A model generated the notes under the pieces. The model saw nothing but the letters and a program-made list of their open reading frames with translations. It was not told the origin of the DNA and searched no databases. From contig CAITVN010000184.1 in the NCBI GenBank assembly GCA_903895855.1, forward strand, positions 1 through 54,972: a stretch of DNA of 54,972 bases. Direction: 5' to 3'. The first letter of the stretch is position 1, and each line of letters opens with the position of its first letter. This document shows, piece by piece, positions 9,258-17,992 of the stretch. The stretch is from Oligoflexia bacterium (GTDB lineage Bacteria; Bdellovibrionota; UBA1018). A program made the translations under genes and the position numbers.

Positions 9258-10991
9258 ATGAGTGTCCTCGGGGTAAACTCTATTAAACTTCGTCTGTTGA
9301 TTATTAGTGCCACGCTGGTCACTTCAATCGTGTCAGGTTGCGGATCTAAAGAAAATAGCGAGGCGATTCAAGCGGGTGGTGAAGACCCCTACTATCAGTA
9401 CCAATGGCATTTGACTAATACGGGCCAAGCTGTCTTTGCGCGAACTTCGGCGACCGCCGGCGCCGACATTCATTTTTCAAATACGCTTGCAGCCGGGATC
9501 ACTGGAGCCGGAATTCGAGTGATTATCGCAGATACCGCGATTGAATCAACTCATGAAGATTTGGCTTCGCACCTGCTGTTGAGCGAAGCCAAGAATTATC
9601 TTTTACCTGCGCCGTATCTGGGCAACCCCGACAACTCAAGTGCCATTGGGCATGGCACGTCTGTCGCGGGTACGATTGGCGCGATCGCAGACAATGCAAT
9701 CGGTGGTCGTGGCGTTGCACCGAATGCTTCTCTGTTGGGTGCCAACGTGATGGATGATGGCGCCGACGAAGCCGGGTTCTATGAAATTTTTCAACTCGCG
9801 GGTGATATTTTAAATCAAAGCTATGGAACCTCGCAAGATGCCGTCTATGGCTACGAAGCTGGCATCTACATTCTCGCACACTGGGCAGCCACCCAGGCAA
9901 GGGGCGGTAAGGGAATGAACATGATTCATGCGGCGGGCAACGATTTTTACATCGGTGGTTTTCACAACAAGTCTGGCACACGCTATGGCTCAATGAGAAC
10001 AGGAAATTCAAATTTTGACCCAGAAATCGCCCCAGAAATGATCGCAGTTGGCGCACTCAATGCCAATGGCCTTGTGGCGTCGTATTCTTCTTCGGGAAGT
10101 AACCTTTGGATTACTGCCCCCAGTGGTGAAGACGGCGTTTATGAGCCTGCAACGATGACCACCGAGCGGTCGGGGTGTTCGCGTTTTGGATCAATATCAA
10201 GCGCTGATCTGAGTGTGTTCACGGCTTTTGATCAAGGCAGTGATGGAAATAGTAACTGTGCTTACACGGTTCAATTCAATGGTACCTCGTCAGCAACCCC
10301 GGTGATTTCTGGGGTGATTGCACTGCTACTCGAGGTAAATCCGCAGCTCATTTATCGCGATATCAAGCACATCTTGGCCTCAACCGCGCGAAAGGTTGAC
10401 GACAATTACGTCGGCACCGATAACCCGTTTGTTCATTCGCCCACGGGGCATGTCTGGGAGAAAGGTTGGATCACCAATACAGCAGGGTTTCACTTTCATA
10501 ACGCCTATGGTTTTGGTGCGGTCGACACCGATGCGGCGGTTTCGATGGCCAAGGCTACGCGTGCCAATACACTAGGACAGTTAGTTGAGACCTTTCAGCG
10601 GCCAACCTCTGGCGCTGGAGCGCTTGATTTTGAAAATACGCGAGACGGCATCAATTTGAGTATTCCAGACAACAGTGCTGACGGCGTAACCGACTCGATG
10701 ACTTTGGGCTCTCGAATTACGGTTGAACAAGTTGTGCTTTCAGTAACGGTTAGCCACACCAATGTCGGTGACATCGGCATTGAGTTGACGGCACCCAGTG
10801 GTACGAAGAGTACTTTGAAGTATGTGAACGATGCCCTCGATGGATTACATAATCTCTCTGACCAAGTTTTCATTTCGAATGCCTTTTATGGTGAATCATC
10901 GGCAGGAACTTGGCAAATCAAAGTAATCGACGGCTACGCCACATCAACTGGAACGCTAAATTCATGGGCCATTGGGTTGACGGGCCACTAA
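9258..10991 (+). CDS. Subtilisin/kexin-like serine protease lipoprotein with P-domain
   Basis: 577 residues from ATG 9258; the frame extends to a TTG at 9210 but that would bury the signal peptide. The N-terminus is a lipoprotein signal ending IVSGC (Cys28). The peptidase S8 triad is visible: Asp92 in IIADTAIES, His132 in GHGTSVAGT and Ser344 in NGTSSATPV. After the catalytic domain comes a proprotein-convertase P-domain (about residues 470-577) with the typical IGIELTAPSGTKS strand and a terminal GTWQIKVID...SWAIGL pattern. It is thus a kexin-type secreted, lipid-anchored protease. The usual DTG at the Asp is DTA, a tolerated change. Its neighbours are other envelope proteins. A role in processing surface proteins or degrading prey or host protein is inference. 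Confidence 0.92.
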   Translation: MSVLGVNSIKLRLLIISATLVTSIVSGCGSKENSEAIQAGGEDPYYQYQWHLTNTGQAVFARTSATAGADIHFSNTLAAGITGAGIRVIIADTAIESTHEDLASHLLLSEAKNYLLPAPYLGNPDNSSAIGHGTSVAGTIGAIADNAIGGRGVAPNASLLGANVMDDGADEAGFYEIFQLAGDILNQSYGTSQDAVYGYEAGIYILAHWAATQARGGKGMNMIHAAGNDFYIGGFHNKSGTRYGSMRTGNSNFDPEIAPEMIAVGALNANGLVASYSSSGSNLWITAPSGEDGVYEPATMTTERSGCSRFGSISSADLSVFTAFDQGSDGNSNCAYTVQFNGTSSATPVISGVIALLLEVNPQLIYRDIKHILASTARKVDDNYVGTDNPFVHSPTGHVWEKGWITNTAGFHFHNAYGFGAVDTDAAVSMAKATRANTLGQLVETFQRPTSGAGALDFENTRDGINLSIPDNSADGVTDSMTLGSRITVEQVVLSVTVSHTNVGDIGIELTAPSGTKSTLKYVNDALDGLHNLSDQVFISNAFYGESSAGTWQIKVIDGYATSTGTLNSWAIGLTGH

Positions 10992-11131
10992 AAGGGATCT
11001 GATCCTTTCGTGATGCTGGCTGCGTCACTCGATATTTCTTAACAATTCGGTTGTTTTGCACTTGTTCTCTGATCATTCTTAAATTAAATTTTAACTACAT
11101 AAATAATTAACCGTACAGGAGACAAGTCATC

Positions 11132-11539
11132 ATGGGCCTACCAGAAAAACGAGCGCTTGAAGCATTCAAAACGGCCGAATTCACGGCACTGCAGACATCA
11201 ATTAACGCGATCACCGGCGGCAAAGTTGAGTGGGACATTCATTGGGACACTCTGATGCAAGACGGTATGGTTGAATATTTCAAAGACGCTGCTACAAAAA
11301 TATATTTTACACCGCTTTTGGCTGCGCTTCAGGCGGTTTGCATCGATGATATGGGTAAGAAGGCAGTTGCTGGAGCGCTGAAAAAAATAGTCATTAAAAG
11401 TGATTCAGGTAGCTACCACGGGGGCAATTACACGTTCGAAAATGGAGTTCTTGATCTGACTCACGATTCAAACTCGAATATCGATGCCGTTGATGAGCGT
11501 AAGACGTATATTCAGACTCTTCTAGAATCAAAACTCTAG
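11132..11539 (+). CDS. Small cytoplasmic hypothetical protein
   Basis: 135 residues, no signal peptide or membrane segment. A good ribosome site (ACAGGAGAC) lies about 10 bases before ATG 11132. The sequence has an N-terminal helix-rich half with two Trp-containing turns (KVEWDIHWDTL) and a C-terminal half with a strand pair (SDSGSYHGGNYTFENG). I do not recognise the family. It stands alone between the S8 protease and another small gene, with a weak hairpin downstream at 11586-11610. Confidence 0.7.
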   Translation: MGLPEKRALEAFKTAEFTALQTSINAITGGKVEWDIHWDTLMQDGMVEYFKDAATKIYFTPLLAALQAVCIDDMGKKAVAGALKKIVIKSDSGSYHGGNYTFENGVLDLTHDSNSNIDAVDERKTYIQTLLESKL

Positions 11540-11585
11540 ATAACTTCTCGTGGTTTGTAATGCCATCACAGTTCGCGACGGTCAT

Positions 11586-11610
11586 CTCAATTTGTCGTGC
11601 GAAAATTGAG
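11586..11610 (+). terminator. Weak hairpin after the 135-residue gene
   Basis: CTCAATTT (11586-11593) pairs with AAATTGAG (11603-11610) across a 9-base loop. A T-rich stretch follows only after about 10 bases, so it may be a weak terminator or only a structured element. Confidence 0.3.
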
Positions 11611-11650
11611 GTGGTTTACTTTCTTTTTGTAATGTAGCGACTTCTCTGGT

Positions 11651-11680
11651 TTGATGATGACGAGTAAAGCAGTTCATCAA
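11651..11680. repeat. Operator-like inverted repeat TTGATGA/TCATCAA
   Basis: Perfect 7-bp arms at 11651-11657 and 11674-11680, 16 bp apart, about 30 bp before the start of the 181-residue secreted protein. Position and symmetry fit a repressor or activator site; no cognate regulator can be named. Confidence 0.25.
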
Positions 11681-11712
11681 TAATACAATACCGAATACCG
11701 AAAGGACTTAGT

Positions 11713-12258
11713 ATGAAATTCTGGTTACCCCTTTTTGCAGTCATTGGCCTTTTCTCTGGCTCAGTAGTTAAAGCTGAAGAACACAATCTCACCACCCTTC
11801 GTGGCGATGACATTGACCTTAAGGTTTATGATCATGCTTTTGCGGGCTCGATTAGAGATTTCGTCGTGTTTGGTGTGAACGATGAGGCGGCGTTTTCTTC
11901 AGAACTGACGATGAAGCGAAAGGGCGAGTTGGTAAAGGCAGTATTTAAAAAACAACCCGACGGTTCTATTGGTGGTCTCATTGAGACTCACGACGAAACG
12001 GGTGCGGCCATTCAAACTAAGGTGACTTTAACTGATATTGAACCCGATACTCACACCATTACCTTGAAATTTAATGACCAGGTGGTGCCCGTCGTGATTA
12101 CTTTTGATGCTTTTGAAAAAGCCCATTTTATTAATCCGACTTATACGGCTTCACTCAGCGGCCGCCAGATTCAGTTCAAGCTTGAGAACGGAAAAGCCTG
12201 TTACGGCTTTTCAAGCAATCTTTTGATGATGATTTTGGGCGCCTATTTGCATCCGTAA
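11713..12258 (+). CDS. Secreted hypothetical protein
   Basis: 181 residues with a clear Sec signal peptide (hydrophobic core LFAVIGLFSG, probable cleavage after VVKA near residue 21). The mature part is rich in beta-strand-type alternation and lacks catalytic motifs. It has one cysteine near the C-terminus (GKACYGFSSN), followed by a hydrophobic LLMMILGAYL end that could be a membrane-contacting helix. The ribosome site is AAAGGA. A strong terminator follows. The family is not recognised. Confidence 0.75.
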   Translation: MKFWLPLFAVIGLFSGSVVKAEEHNLTTLRGDDIDLKVYDHAFAGSIRDFVVFGVNDEAAFSSELTMKRKGELVKAVFKKQPDGSIGGLIETHDETGAAIQTKVTLTDIEPDTHTITLKFNDQVVPVVITFDAFEKAHFINPTYTASLSGRQIQFKLENGKACYGFSSNLLMMILGAYLHP

Positions 12259-12290
12259 TGTTTTGTCATTAAAAATGGATGAGACGTTTG

Positions 12291-12324
12291 GGGGAGCGGC
12301 TTTCGAGTCGTTCCCCTTTTTTTT
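12291..12324 (+). terminator. Strong rho-independent terminator
   Basis: An 11-bp stem GGGGAGCGGCT (12291-12301) / AGTCGTTCCCC (12306-12316), with two G-T pairs and a TTCG tetraloop, is followed by eight T (12317-12324). It ends the transcript of the 181-residue secreted protein, just before the convergent AAA ATPase gene. Confidence 0.9.
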
Positions 12325-12344
12325 GATCACACCGCGAGTTCGAT

Positions 12345-13544
12345 TTAGAGCAGAGCTTTTGCAGGCATGCAGGCCGCTTGATGGTGTAGAACGTTAGGTG
12401 CTGAGTCTAGTGAAACGTAAAGCATCTTCGCCCCCGGAAAAGACTTTGAAAAAATGGCGCCGGTTTTTAGTTCTTCTCGGGTAGGAGTGCTTTCTTGAAG
12501 TACCTGGATGCCAGTAACGGCTGTTTTGCTTTGAACTACGAAGTCGATTTGATGACTGGGGGTCGATCTCCAGGTTGTGAATTGATAATTTTCAGCTGAA
12601 TCGTTGTAATGGACTTCTTGCCTTAAGTTGGCATACAGAAGGCGCCGGAGTTGAAAACGTCGGTCGACCTGGGTGTTAAGTAAGTGCGATGCAAGCCCTT
12701 GGTCTTCAAAATAGCAGATGTCTTTTGGAGGGCCTCCAAAGGTGCGTAGTCGTCGAATCAAGTATAGCGATTCAAACGCATTGAAAACCTTGGCCAATGT
12801 CGGCCGAGAAATTCGAGTCTTTCTTGAGAGTTTAGAGTAGTCGATAACGTCACCTTGGCTTTTTGCCAGCTCAATCAGTAGTCCGATCAAAATCTTAGGC
12901 TCTAAGGTTGTTGGAAAAATCAGTTTGATGTCTCTCGATAAAACAGTGTCGAGATGTGATTCAAATTTCTGACTTCGAATGGTGGGATCTCGAAAGAAAC
13001 AGATGCCGGGCAATCCGCCGGTCTCTAGATAGCTAAGGGGGCTTCTCAGTTTTTCTAAGTGCGTCGAGATGACGCTCAATTGAGGTTCAATTTTTTTCGT
13101 CAAATGAAAATCTCGTATAAAATGGGGAATCGGTCGATCTTCAGTTTCGGCGAGTGTGAGAGGCAATAATTCGAAAAGTGCAATTCTACCAGTGAGAGAC
13201 TCACGAATTGACTTACGACTTAAGTATCTGACTGAGCCCGTGAGTAGGAAGGCCCCCTTTTTTGGATGAAGACGTACGTACTCTTTCAGGGCCGGAAATA
13301 GTGTTGGGGCCATTTGGGACTCGTCAATTCCGAAGGGTGCCCCTCTGTTGCTGATGAATTGAGTTTCGTCAGCCTCGAGCGTGGCTAAGCTGTTTCGCTG
13401 ATCGAGACTCACGTATTCGGCCGATAAAGAAGTCAATAAGTGGGTTTTGCCAACTTGTCTTGATCCAAAAATTCCGACGATGGGGCTATAACTGAGCCCC
13501 TTTTTTATTGCTGAGGTCAGGTAGCGTAAACGGTTGTGAGGCAT
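12345..13544 (-). CDS. AAA ATPase with DUF4143 domain
   Basis: 399 residues. The N-terminal AAA_14 domain has a P-loop FGSRQVGKTH (Lys33), a Walker B-like GIDESQ and a sensor-like LLTGSVRYLSR. The C-terminal half has the DUF4143 organisation: a winged-helix-like SKLSRKTRISRPTLAKVFNAFE segment, then a nuclease-like fold ending near HQIDFVVQS...IQVLQES. These ATPases are common, patchily distributed and often horizontally acquired; their cellular role is not established. The gene is alone on the minus strand with its own upstream repeat region (13576-13625). The start ATG 13544 gives the usual short N-terminus before the P-loop. Confidence 0.88.
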   Translation of the reverse strand: MPHNRLRYLTSAIKKGLSYSPIVGIFGSRQVGKTHLLTSLSAEYVSLDQRNSLATLEADETQFISNRGAPFGIDESQMAPTLFPALKEYVRLHPKKGAFLLTGSVRYLSRKSIRESLTGRIALFELLPLTLAETEDRPIPHFIRDFHLTKKIEPQLSVISTHLEKLRSPLSYLETGGLPGICFFRDPTIRSQKFESHLDTVLSRDIKLIFPTTLEPKILIGLLIELAKSQGDVIDYSKLSRKTRISRPTLAKVFNAFESLYLIRRLRTFGGPPKDICYFEDQGLASHLLNTQVDRRFQLRRLLYANLRQEVHYNDSAENYQFTTWRSTPSHQIDFVVQSKTAVTGIQVLQESTPTREELKTGAIFSKSFPGAKMLYVSLDSAPNVLHHQAACMPAKALL

Positions 13545-13575
13545 CTTGAGATTGAGTATGATTGACTTTACCTAA

Positions 13576-13625
13576 AGTGTAAAGTGGTCATTACATAATG
13601 TGTAAAGACCCCTTTACACTTTTTT
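13576..13625. promoter_or_regulatory. Triple (A/T)GTGTAAAG repeat, operator-like, with hairpin
   Basis: AGTGTAAAG (13576-13584), TGTGTAAAG (13599-13607) and the inverted copy CTTTACACT (13612-13620) lie upstream of the minus-strand ATPase gene. The last two form an 8-bp hairpin with loop ACCC followed by six T on the plus strand. Between the first two copies is a palindrome CATTACATAATG. The arrangement suits autoregulatory operators. A plus-strand terminator reading is possible, but no gene lies upstream to need one. Confidence 0.45.
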
Positions 13626-13753
13626 GGGAAGCCTCAGTGCCTAGTTTGCTGCGCGCTTAACTTCATGAAAGAAAAGCCATTTATCGATTCAGCCTGATAT
13701 TGAGGAGCCCAGTAAATGAAGGGTTCGTCTCATTCTCGATAGGTGAGATAACC

Positions 13754-13782
13754 TTGTGTTTATTTAATGATTTTTGTATACA
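13754..13782 (+). promoter_or_regulatory. Promoter of the yajQ operon
   Basis: TTGTGT (13754-13759) and TATACA (13777-13782) are separated by 17 bp. The predicted transcript would start near 13789, just before the ribosome site AAAGGA, which rules out the more upstream frame start at 13774. Confidence 0.5.
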
Positions 13783-13803
13783 CAGCGGCAAAAGGAAATT
13801 CTC

Positions 13804-14301
13804 ATGCCGTCATTTGATATTTTTTCGGACGTCGATTGGCAAGAACTCGACAACGCAATCAACCAAGCAAACAAAGAACTCCAGAATCGATATGATTTTA
13901 AAGGAGTAAAAACAGAGATTACGCTCAACCAAAAAGAGAAAACGCTGACGCTTTGGTGTGCCGAAGAAGCGAAACTCGAAGCACTCAACGATATTTTTCA
14001 GACTAAAGTGATCAAGCGCGGTTTGTCGCTGCTTTCATTTGATTACAAACCTGAAGAAACTGCGTTTGGTGGTAGCGTGAGGCAGGTCATTGTTGTTCAA
14101 GCAGGAATTTCTAAAGAGAAAGCAAAAGATGTGATCGCCGAGCTTAAGGGTACAAAGTTAAAAATTCAAAGTCAGATTCAAGATGAGCAAGTGAGAGTCA
14201 CTGCCAAGAGTCGCGATGAGCTTCAGCTCGCCATTGCGCACTTAAGAGAGAAACAAGATCAGCTCAAATTGCCACTGCAGTTTGGGAATTTTAGAGATTA
14301 G
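13804..14301 (+). CDS. yajQ: YajQ-family cyclic-di-GMP/nucleotide-binding protein
   Basis: 165 residues, the usual length for YajQ. It starts at ATG 13804, where MPSFDIFSDVDWQELDNA is the typical N-terminus and AAAGGA sits at the right distance. Family landmarks are NRYDFKG near residue 30 and the C-terminal LQFGNFRD. YajQ proteins bind RNA/nucleotides, and some bind cyclic-di-GMP and act with a transcription factor. Here it opens a run of same-strand housekeeping genes (rimO, queG-like). Effector function in this organism is inference. Confidence 0.93.
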   Translation: MPSFDIFSDVDWQELDNAINQANKELQNRYDFKGVKTEITLNQKEKTLTLWCAEEAKLEALNDIFQTKVIKRGLSLLSFDYKPEETAFGGSVRQVIVVQAGISKEKAKDVIAELKGTKLKIQSQIQDEQVRVTAKSRDELQLAIAHLREKQDQLKLPLQFGNFRD

Positions 14302-14346
14302 AAAATAGCTCAAACGGTTGCGCTAGAAATGAATTGAGGAAGTAAA

Positions 14347-15858
14347 ATGTCAAAACTAATTGGGGATTCGACCCCTAAAAATACTGACTTATCGTCGGTC
14401 TATTTTGTGAGTCTTGGGTGTCCGAAAAATCTTGTCGATTCGCAGGTTATGTTAGGCCTGCTACAAAAAAATCGTTACACGATAGCGACTGAGCCAGATA
14501 CCGCTGATGTGATTATTGTCAATACTTGTTCATTCATTGAAGCTTCTAAAGAAGAGTCGATTGATACCATTCTCGACATGGCACATTTCAAAAATGAAGG
14601 TAACTGTAAAGTTCTGGTGGCCTCGGGCTGTTTGCCACAGCGGTATTCAAAACAATTAGAAATTGAAATGCCTGAAGTCGATCTTTTTATCGGCACTGGT
14701 CAATACCATCGAATTACTGAGTTACTCGACAAATCAAAAGAGGCGCTCAAGCTGGGTGCGCCCTTGCCACAGCGGTCGTATGTGAATCAACCTGCTTTCA
14801 TTCATTCTGAGACTGATCCGCGTGTTCACACGGGGCCTTCTTATTCGGCCTATTTGAAAATTTCTGAAGGCTGTAATCGCAGGTGTGCATTTTGTATCAT
14901 ACCCAAACTTCGCGGCAACGTACGCTCTCGCACGGTTGAGAGTTTAGTGACCGAGGCTAAGCGGTTGGCAGATGCCGGAGTTCGCGAACTCAATCTTGTG
15001 GGGCAAGATTTGACCGAATACGGAATGGAGTGGAAATACAAAGAGAAGCTCGAAACTTTATTGCCCGAACTTTGCAAAATCGATGGCATTGAATGGATTC
15101 GATTGCATTATGTTTATCCTGATCAGTTTTCTGACGAATTAGTGAGTATTATTGCGCGTGAGAAGAAAATTGTGAAGTACTTGGACATGCCTGTTCAGCA
15201 CACTTCTGACACAGTCTTGGCTCGAATGAATCGTAGACTCACTAAATCGAAGTTGTTTGATTTAGTTCGAAAATTGCGGGTTCAGATTCCGGGTATCGTA
15301 ATTCGTTCTTCAATCATCGTCGGATTTCCCGGTGAAACCGAGGCCGATTTTGCTGAACTTTGCTCTGATCTTTCGACTCTCGATCTCGACTATGTGGGGT
15401 TGTTTCGCTACTCGCGAGAAGAGGGAACCCCTGCAGCCGAAATGACCGATCAGGTACATCCGGCCACGAAGCGTAAACGGGCTAAAACGCTCGGCTCAAT
15501 TTTGGCAGAGAAATCAAAACTTCGTAATGAAACAAAAGTAGGCGAAACGTTCGAAGTGATGATAGAGGGCCCAAGCGAAGAGTCAGATCTTCTTTGGCAG
15601 GGCCGTCTTACCACCCAGGCCGCTGAAATCGATGGGCATGTGATCATCAATGATGTGGCCCCTGAATTAGAAAATTTGAAGCCCGGCGATTTGGTAAAAG
15701 TAGAAGTCACTGAGGCACACACTCACGATTTAGTGGGTCGCGTGCTTGAACTGATTTCACGTTCGAAGCCAAGTCAGTTGGGGTTGACCAGTGAAGTCGC
15801 ATCAGTCTCAATAACAAAAGTTGCAGCATCAGAGCGCACGATTTCTCAGGCTCACTAA
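14347..15858 (+). CDS. rimO: Ribosomal protein S12 methylthiotransferase RimO
   Basis: 503 residues. This radical-SAM enzyme methylthiolates an aspartate of ribosomal protein S12. The N-terminal MTTase domain begins with YFVSLGCPKNLVDSQ, the RimO-type opening that distinguishes it from MiaB, and carries further cluster cysteines in NTCSF and ASGCLP. The radical-SAM motif CNRRCAFC has Cys176, Cys180 and Cys183, and a C-terminal TRAM-like region follows. The tail after about residue 470 is a Ser/Thr-rich extension beyond the usual 430-450 residues. ATG 14347 follows a GAGGAAG site. It lies 45 bp after yajQ and 9 bp before the queG-like gene. Confidence 0.95.
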   Translation: MSKLIGDSTPKNTDLSSVYFVSLGCPKNLVDSQVMLGLLQKNRYTIATEPDTADVIIVNTCSFIEASKEESIDTILDMAHFKNEGNCKVLVASGCLPQRYSKQLEIEMPEVDLFIGTGQYHRITELLDKSKEALKLGAPLPQRSYVNQPAFIHSETDPRVHTGPSYSAYLKISEGCNRRCAFCIIPKLRGNVRSRTVESLVTEAKRLADAGVRELNLVGQDLTEYGMEWKYKEKLETLLPELCKIDGIEWIRLHYVYPDQFSDELVSIIAREKKIVKYLDMPVQHTSDTVLARMNRRLTKSKLFDLVRKLRVQIPGIVIRSSIIVGFPGETEADFAELCSDLSTLDLDYVGLFRYSREEGTPAAEMTDQVHPATKRKRAKTLGSILAEKSKLRNETKVGETFEVMIEGPSEESDLLWQGRLTTQAAEIDGHVIINDVAPELENLKPGDLVKVEVTEAHTHDLVGRVLELISRSKPSQLGLTSEVASVSITKVAASERTISQAH

Positions 15859-15867
15859 TTCAAGAAA

Positions 15868-16833
15868 ATGTTAGAAAACTCAATTGATCATTCGCTCAAG
15901 GATCGGGCCGCTGCGGCGGCTAGGCAAGAGGGTTTTCTCTATTCTGGAATCGTTGATTTGGGTCTTTGCGAGACACTGCTTACCATCCACATCGCTCGTT
16001 ACGATCGGTGGTTAGAAGCTCAGTTCGAAGGTGAAATGGGCTATCTGAAAAGGGGCCGAGACCGTCGGGCTAATCCAAGTCTCTTGTTGCCATCGGTGCA
16101 GTCAGTGTTTTGCGTTCTGGCACCCTATGGCGCGAAGCCCTTGGGCGACACGACTGGTGTGAGTGGGCCGCGGTTTGCCCGGTACCTTCGGGGCACTGAC
16201 TATCACGATGAACTGAAGAGCTCTCTCAATCGAGTGGCAGAGAGAATAAAGTCTCAAGATGTGAAACTAGAGGCGAAGGTGTGCGTTGATACGAGTGCCG
16301 TGCTTGAGCGTACCTGGGCTTCTTTTTGCGGCTTGGGTTGGATCGGAAAGAACACCCTGCTGATTCATCCAAAAATTGGCAGTTACCACTTTATCGGTGT
16401 GATATTGTTGTCAGCGCGTTCAGGTGTCGGCCCGAATTGTTTGCCGAACTACTGTGGGCACTGTTCTCGGTGTCTAGACTCGTGTCCAACTCGGGCATTT
16501 ACTAATGAGAATCTTTTAGATGCCCGCAAGTGCATCAGTTATCTCACGCTTGAACGCAAGACCCTTGAGCCCGGCTCCGACGATTTTGTGAATTCGAAGC
16601 TTCGCGAGTCAAAGTGGGTAGCGGGTTGTGACATTTGCCAAGAGGTTTGTCCGTTCAATCGAAAACGCGAACTCGAGGCCGACGCGCTCAGCGAGAAAAC
16701 GTTTAGCATCCCGTTGGGCTGGAGTGAGTTAGAGTCGATAAGTGAAGCTGAGTACCGCGAAAAGACCGCCGGTAGTTCGCTCAATCGAATGAAGCCGACG
16801 CAGTTTAGGCGAAACTTGGCGGCCATTCGATAG
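15868..16833 (+). CDS. queG: Epoxyqueuosine reductase QueG
   Basis: 321 residues. QueG is a cobalamin- and iron-sulfur-dependent enzyme that makes the last step of tRNA queuosine synthesis. The sequence contains the catalytic-domain opening (RYDRWLEAQFEGEMGYL), a LGWIGKNTLLI segment, and two ferredoxin-like cysteine groups: YCGHCSRCLDSCPTRAF and GCDICQEVCPFNRK. It ends soon after the second cluster, so the C-terminal HEAT-repeat domain found in E. coli QueG (379 residues) is absent, as in other short versions. It lies directly downstream of rimO. Confidence 0.93.
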   Translation: MLENSIDHSLKDRAAAAARQEGFLYSGIVDLGLCETLLTIHIARYDRWLEAQFEGEMGYLKRGRDRRANPSLLLPSVQSVFCVLAPYGAKPLGDTTGVSGPRFARYLRGTDYHDELKSSLNRVAERIKSQDVKLEAKVCVDTSAVLERTWASFCGLGWIGKNTLLIHPKIGSYHFIGVILLSARSGVGPNCLPNYCGHCSRCLDSCPTRAFTNENLLDARKCISYLTLERKTLEPGSDDFVNSKLRESKWVAGCDICQEVCPFNRKRELEADALSEKTFSIPLGWSELESISEAEYREKTAGSSLNRMKPTQFRRNLAAIR

Positions 16834-16882
16834 CCACACATTTGATTGAGCTTCGTTCGCATTCGTGTGAAACTGAGACTGC

Positions 16883-17992
16883 GTGAAAAAATATCCGTGC
16901 TTACAAATTGATTTAAAAGGTTTGGCCAGCAACTCGAGAGTCGAAGTTGATCTATTTGCGAAACACAAGATTCACGTCATGGGAGTCAACAAGGTTTTTT
17001 GTGGCATGCGTGAACCGGCCCAGGCGATGATAGACGGCAAAATCGATACCGTGGCCGAATCTCGGGTCGAGAATTTGAAGTTACTCGGTCCAATTAAAGC
17101 CAAAAAATGCCTGTTGCGAGCGCCGGGGCCGAGTGAGGTCGAAGCGGCTGTGGCTGTTGCCGATATCATACTGCTGCCTGATGGTGATTTGCTTTCAAGA
17201 ATCGCAGATGCGGCAAAAAATCAAAATCGGCGAATCGAGATCATGCCAATGGTCGATATGGGTGATTTACGCGAAGGTATTTGGTTTGAAGATGAGTCAG
17301 CCATCGCTGAAATGGTTTCGTCGATAGTGGCAAGTTCGAATCTTTCTCTTTATGGTTTAGGCACCAATTTCAACTGCTTTGGTGCCATCAAACCGACCCA
17401 AGAAAATGGCGATCATTTTGTTAGGATTGCCAGGTCAATAGAGAGAACTCTTCGTGTTCAGTTTCAGTACCTTTCAGGCGGCAATTGTACGAGCTACCAT
17501 TTACTGAAAAAGGGAATATGGCCCGAGGGTATCAATCAGATTCGCAGTGGGGGATTGCACCAATACGGAATTGATTTTGTTGATTTTGAGTATGTTTCTG
17601 GTTTCATTCACTCGTCTAAGAACATTCAGTGCGTCTCATCGCCACTATTTGTGTTGAGTGCCGAAGTGAATGAGATTTCAAAAAAACCAACGGCTCCCGT
17701 AGGCGAACCCGGACTGGATGCGTTTTTAAAGCCAAAACAGTTCGCTGATCGAGGCGTTAAACGACGGGCTATACTGGCAATGGGTCGACAAGACGTTCCG
17801 TCTGACGGAATGTGGCCCTGTGACTCTGCTCTTCAAGTTCTAGGTCAGTCAAGTGATCACACCATCGTAGAAACCGAGAGTTCTCTGCGCAGCTATCAGG
17901 TCGGCGACCTCATTGACTTTGAATTAGATTATGTTTCACTGCTTTTCGCGTGTAATTCTCCGTCAGTACGAAAGGTTTTTGTGTCGTCATGA
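16883..17992 (+). CDS. Alanine/ornithine racemase-like fold-III PLP enzyme
   Basis: 369 residues from a GTG start. The pattern matches alanine/ornithine racemase-type proteins with a TIM-barrel PLP domain. The Schiff-base lysine is probably Lys37 in VMGVNKVFCG, followed by DTVAESRVENL, a MPMVDMGDLREG strand, LGTNFNCFG, and a phosphate-binding SGGNCTSYH region. The C-terminal domain carries a Gly-rich turn and the AMGRQDVP segment. The substrate cannot be told from sequence; amino-acid racemisation is the family function. The EamA exporter gene that follows overlaps by 4 bp (ATGA), so racemised product export is a plausible but unproven link. Confidence 0.8.
   Translation: MKKYPCLQIDLKGLASNSRVEVDLFAKHKIHVMGVNKVFCGMREPAQAMIDGKIDTVAESRVENLKLLGPIKAKKCLLRAPGPSEVEAAVAVADIILLPDGDLLSRIADAAKNQNRRIEIMPMVDMGDLREGIWFEDESAIAEMVSSIVASSNLSLYGLGTNFNCFGAIKPTQENGDHFVRIARSIERTLRVQFQYLSGGNCTSYHLLKKGIWPEGINQIRSGGLHQYGIDFVDFEYVSGFIHSSKNIQCVSSPLFVLSAEVNEISKKPTAPVGEPGLDAFLKPKQFADRGVKRRAILAMGRQDVPSDGMWPCDSALQVLGQSSDHTIVETESSLRSYQVGDLIDFELDYVSLLFACNSPSVRKVFVSS

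Noticed and set aside
13600..13625. Hairpin plus T run as a terminator
   Set aside because: No plus-strand gene lies upstream; an operator fits the repeats better.
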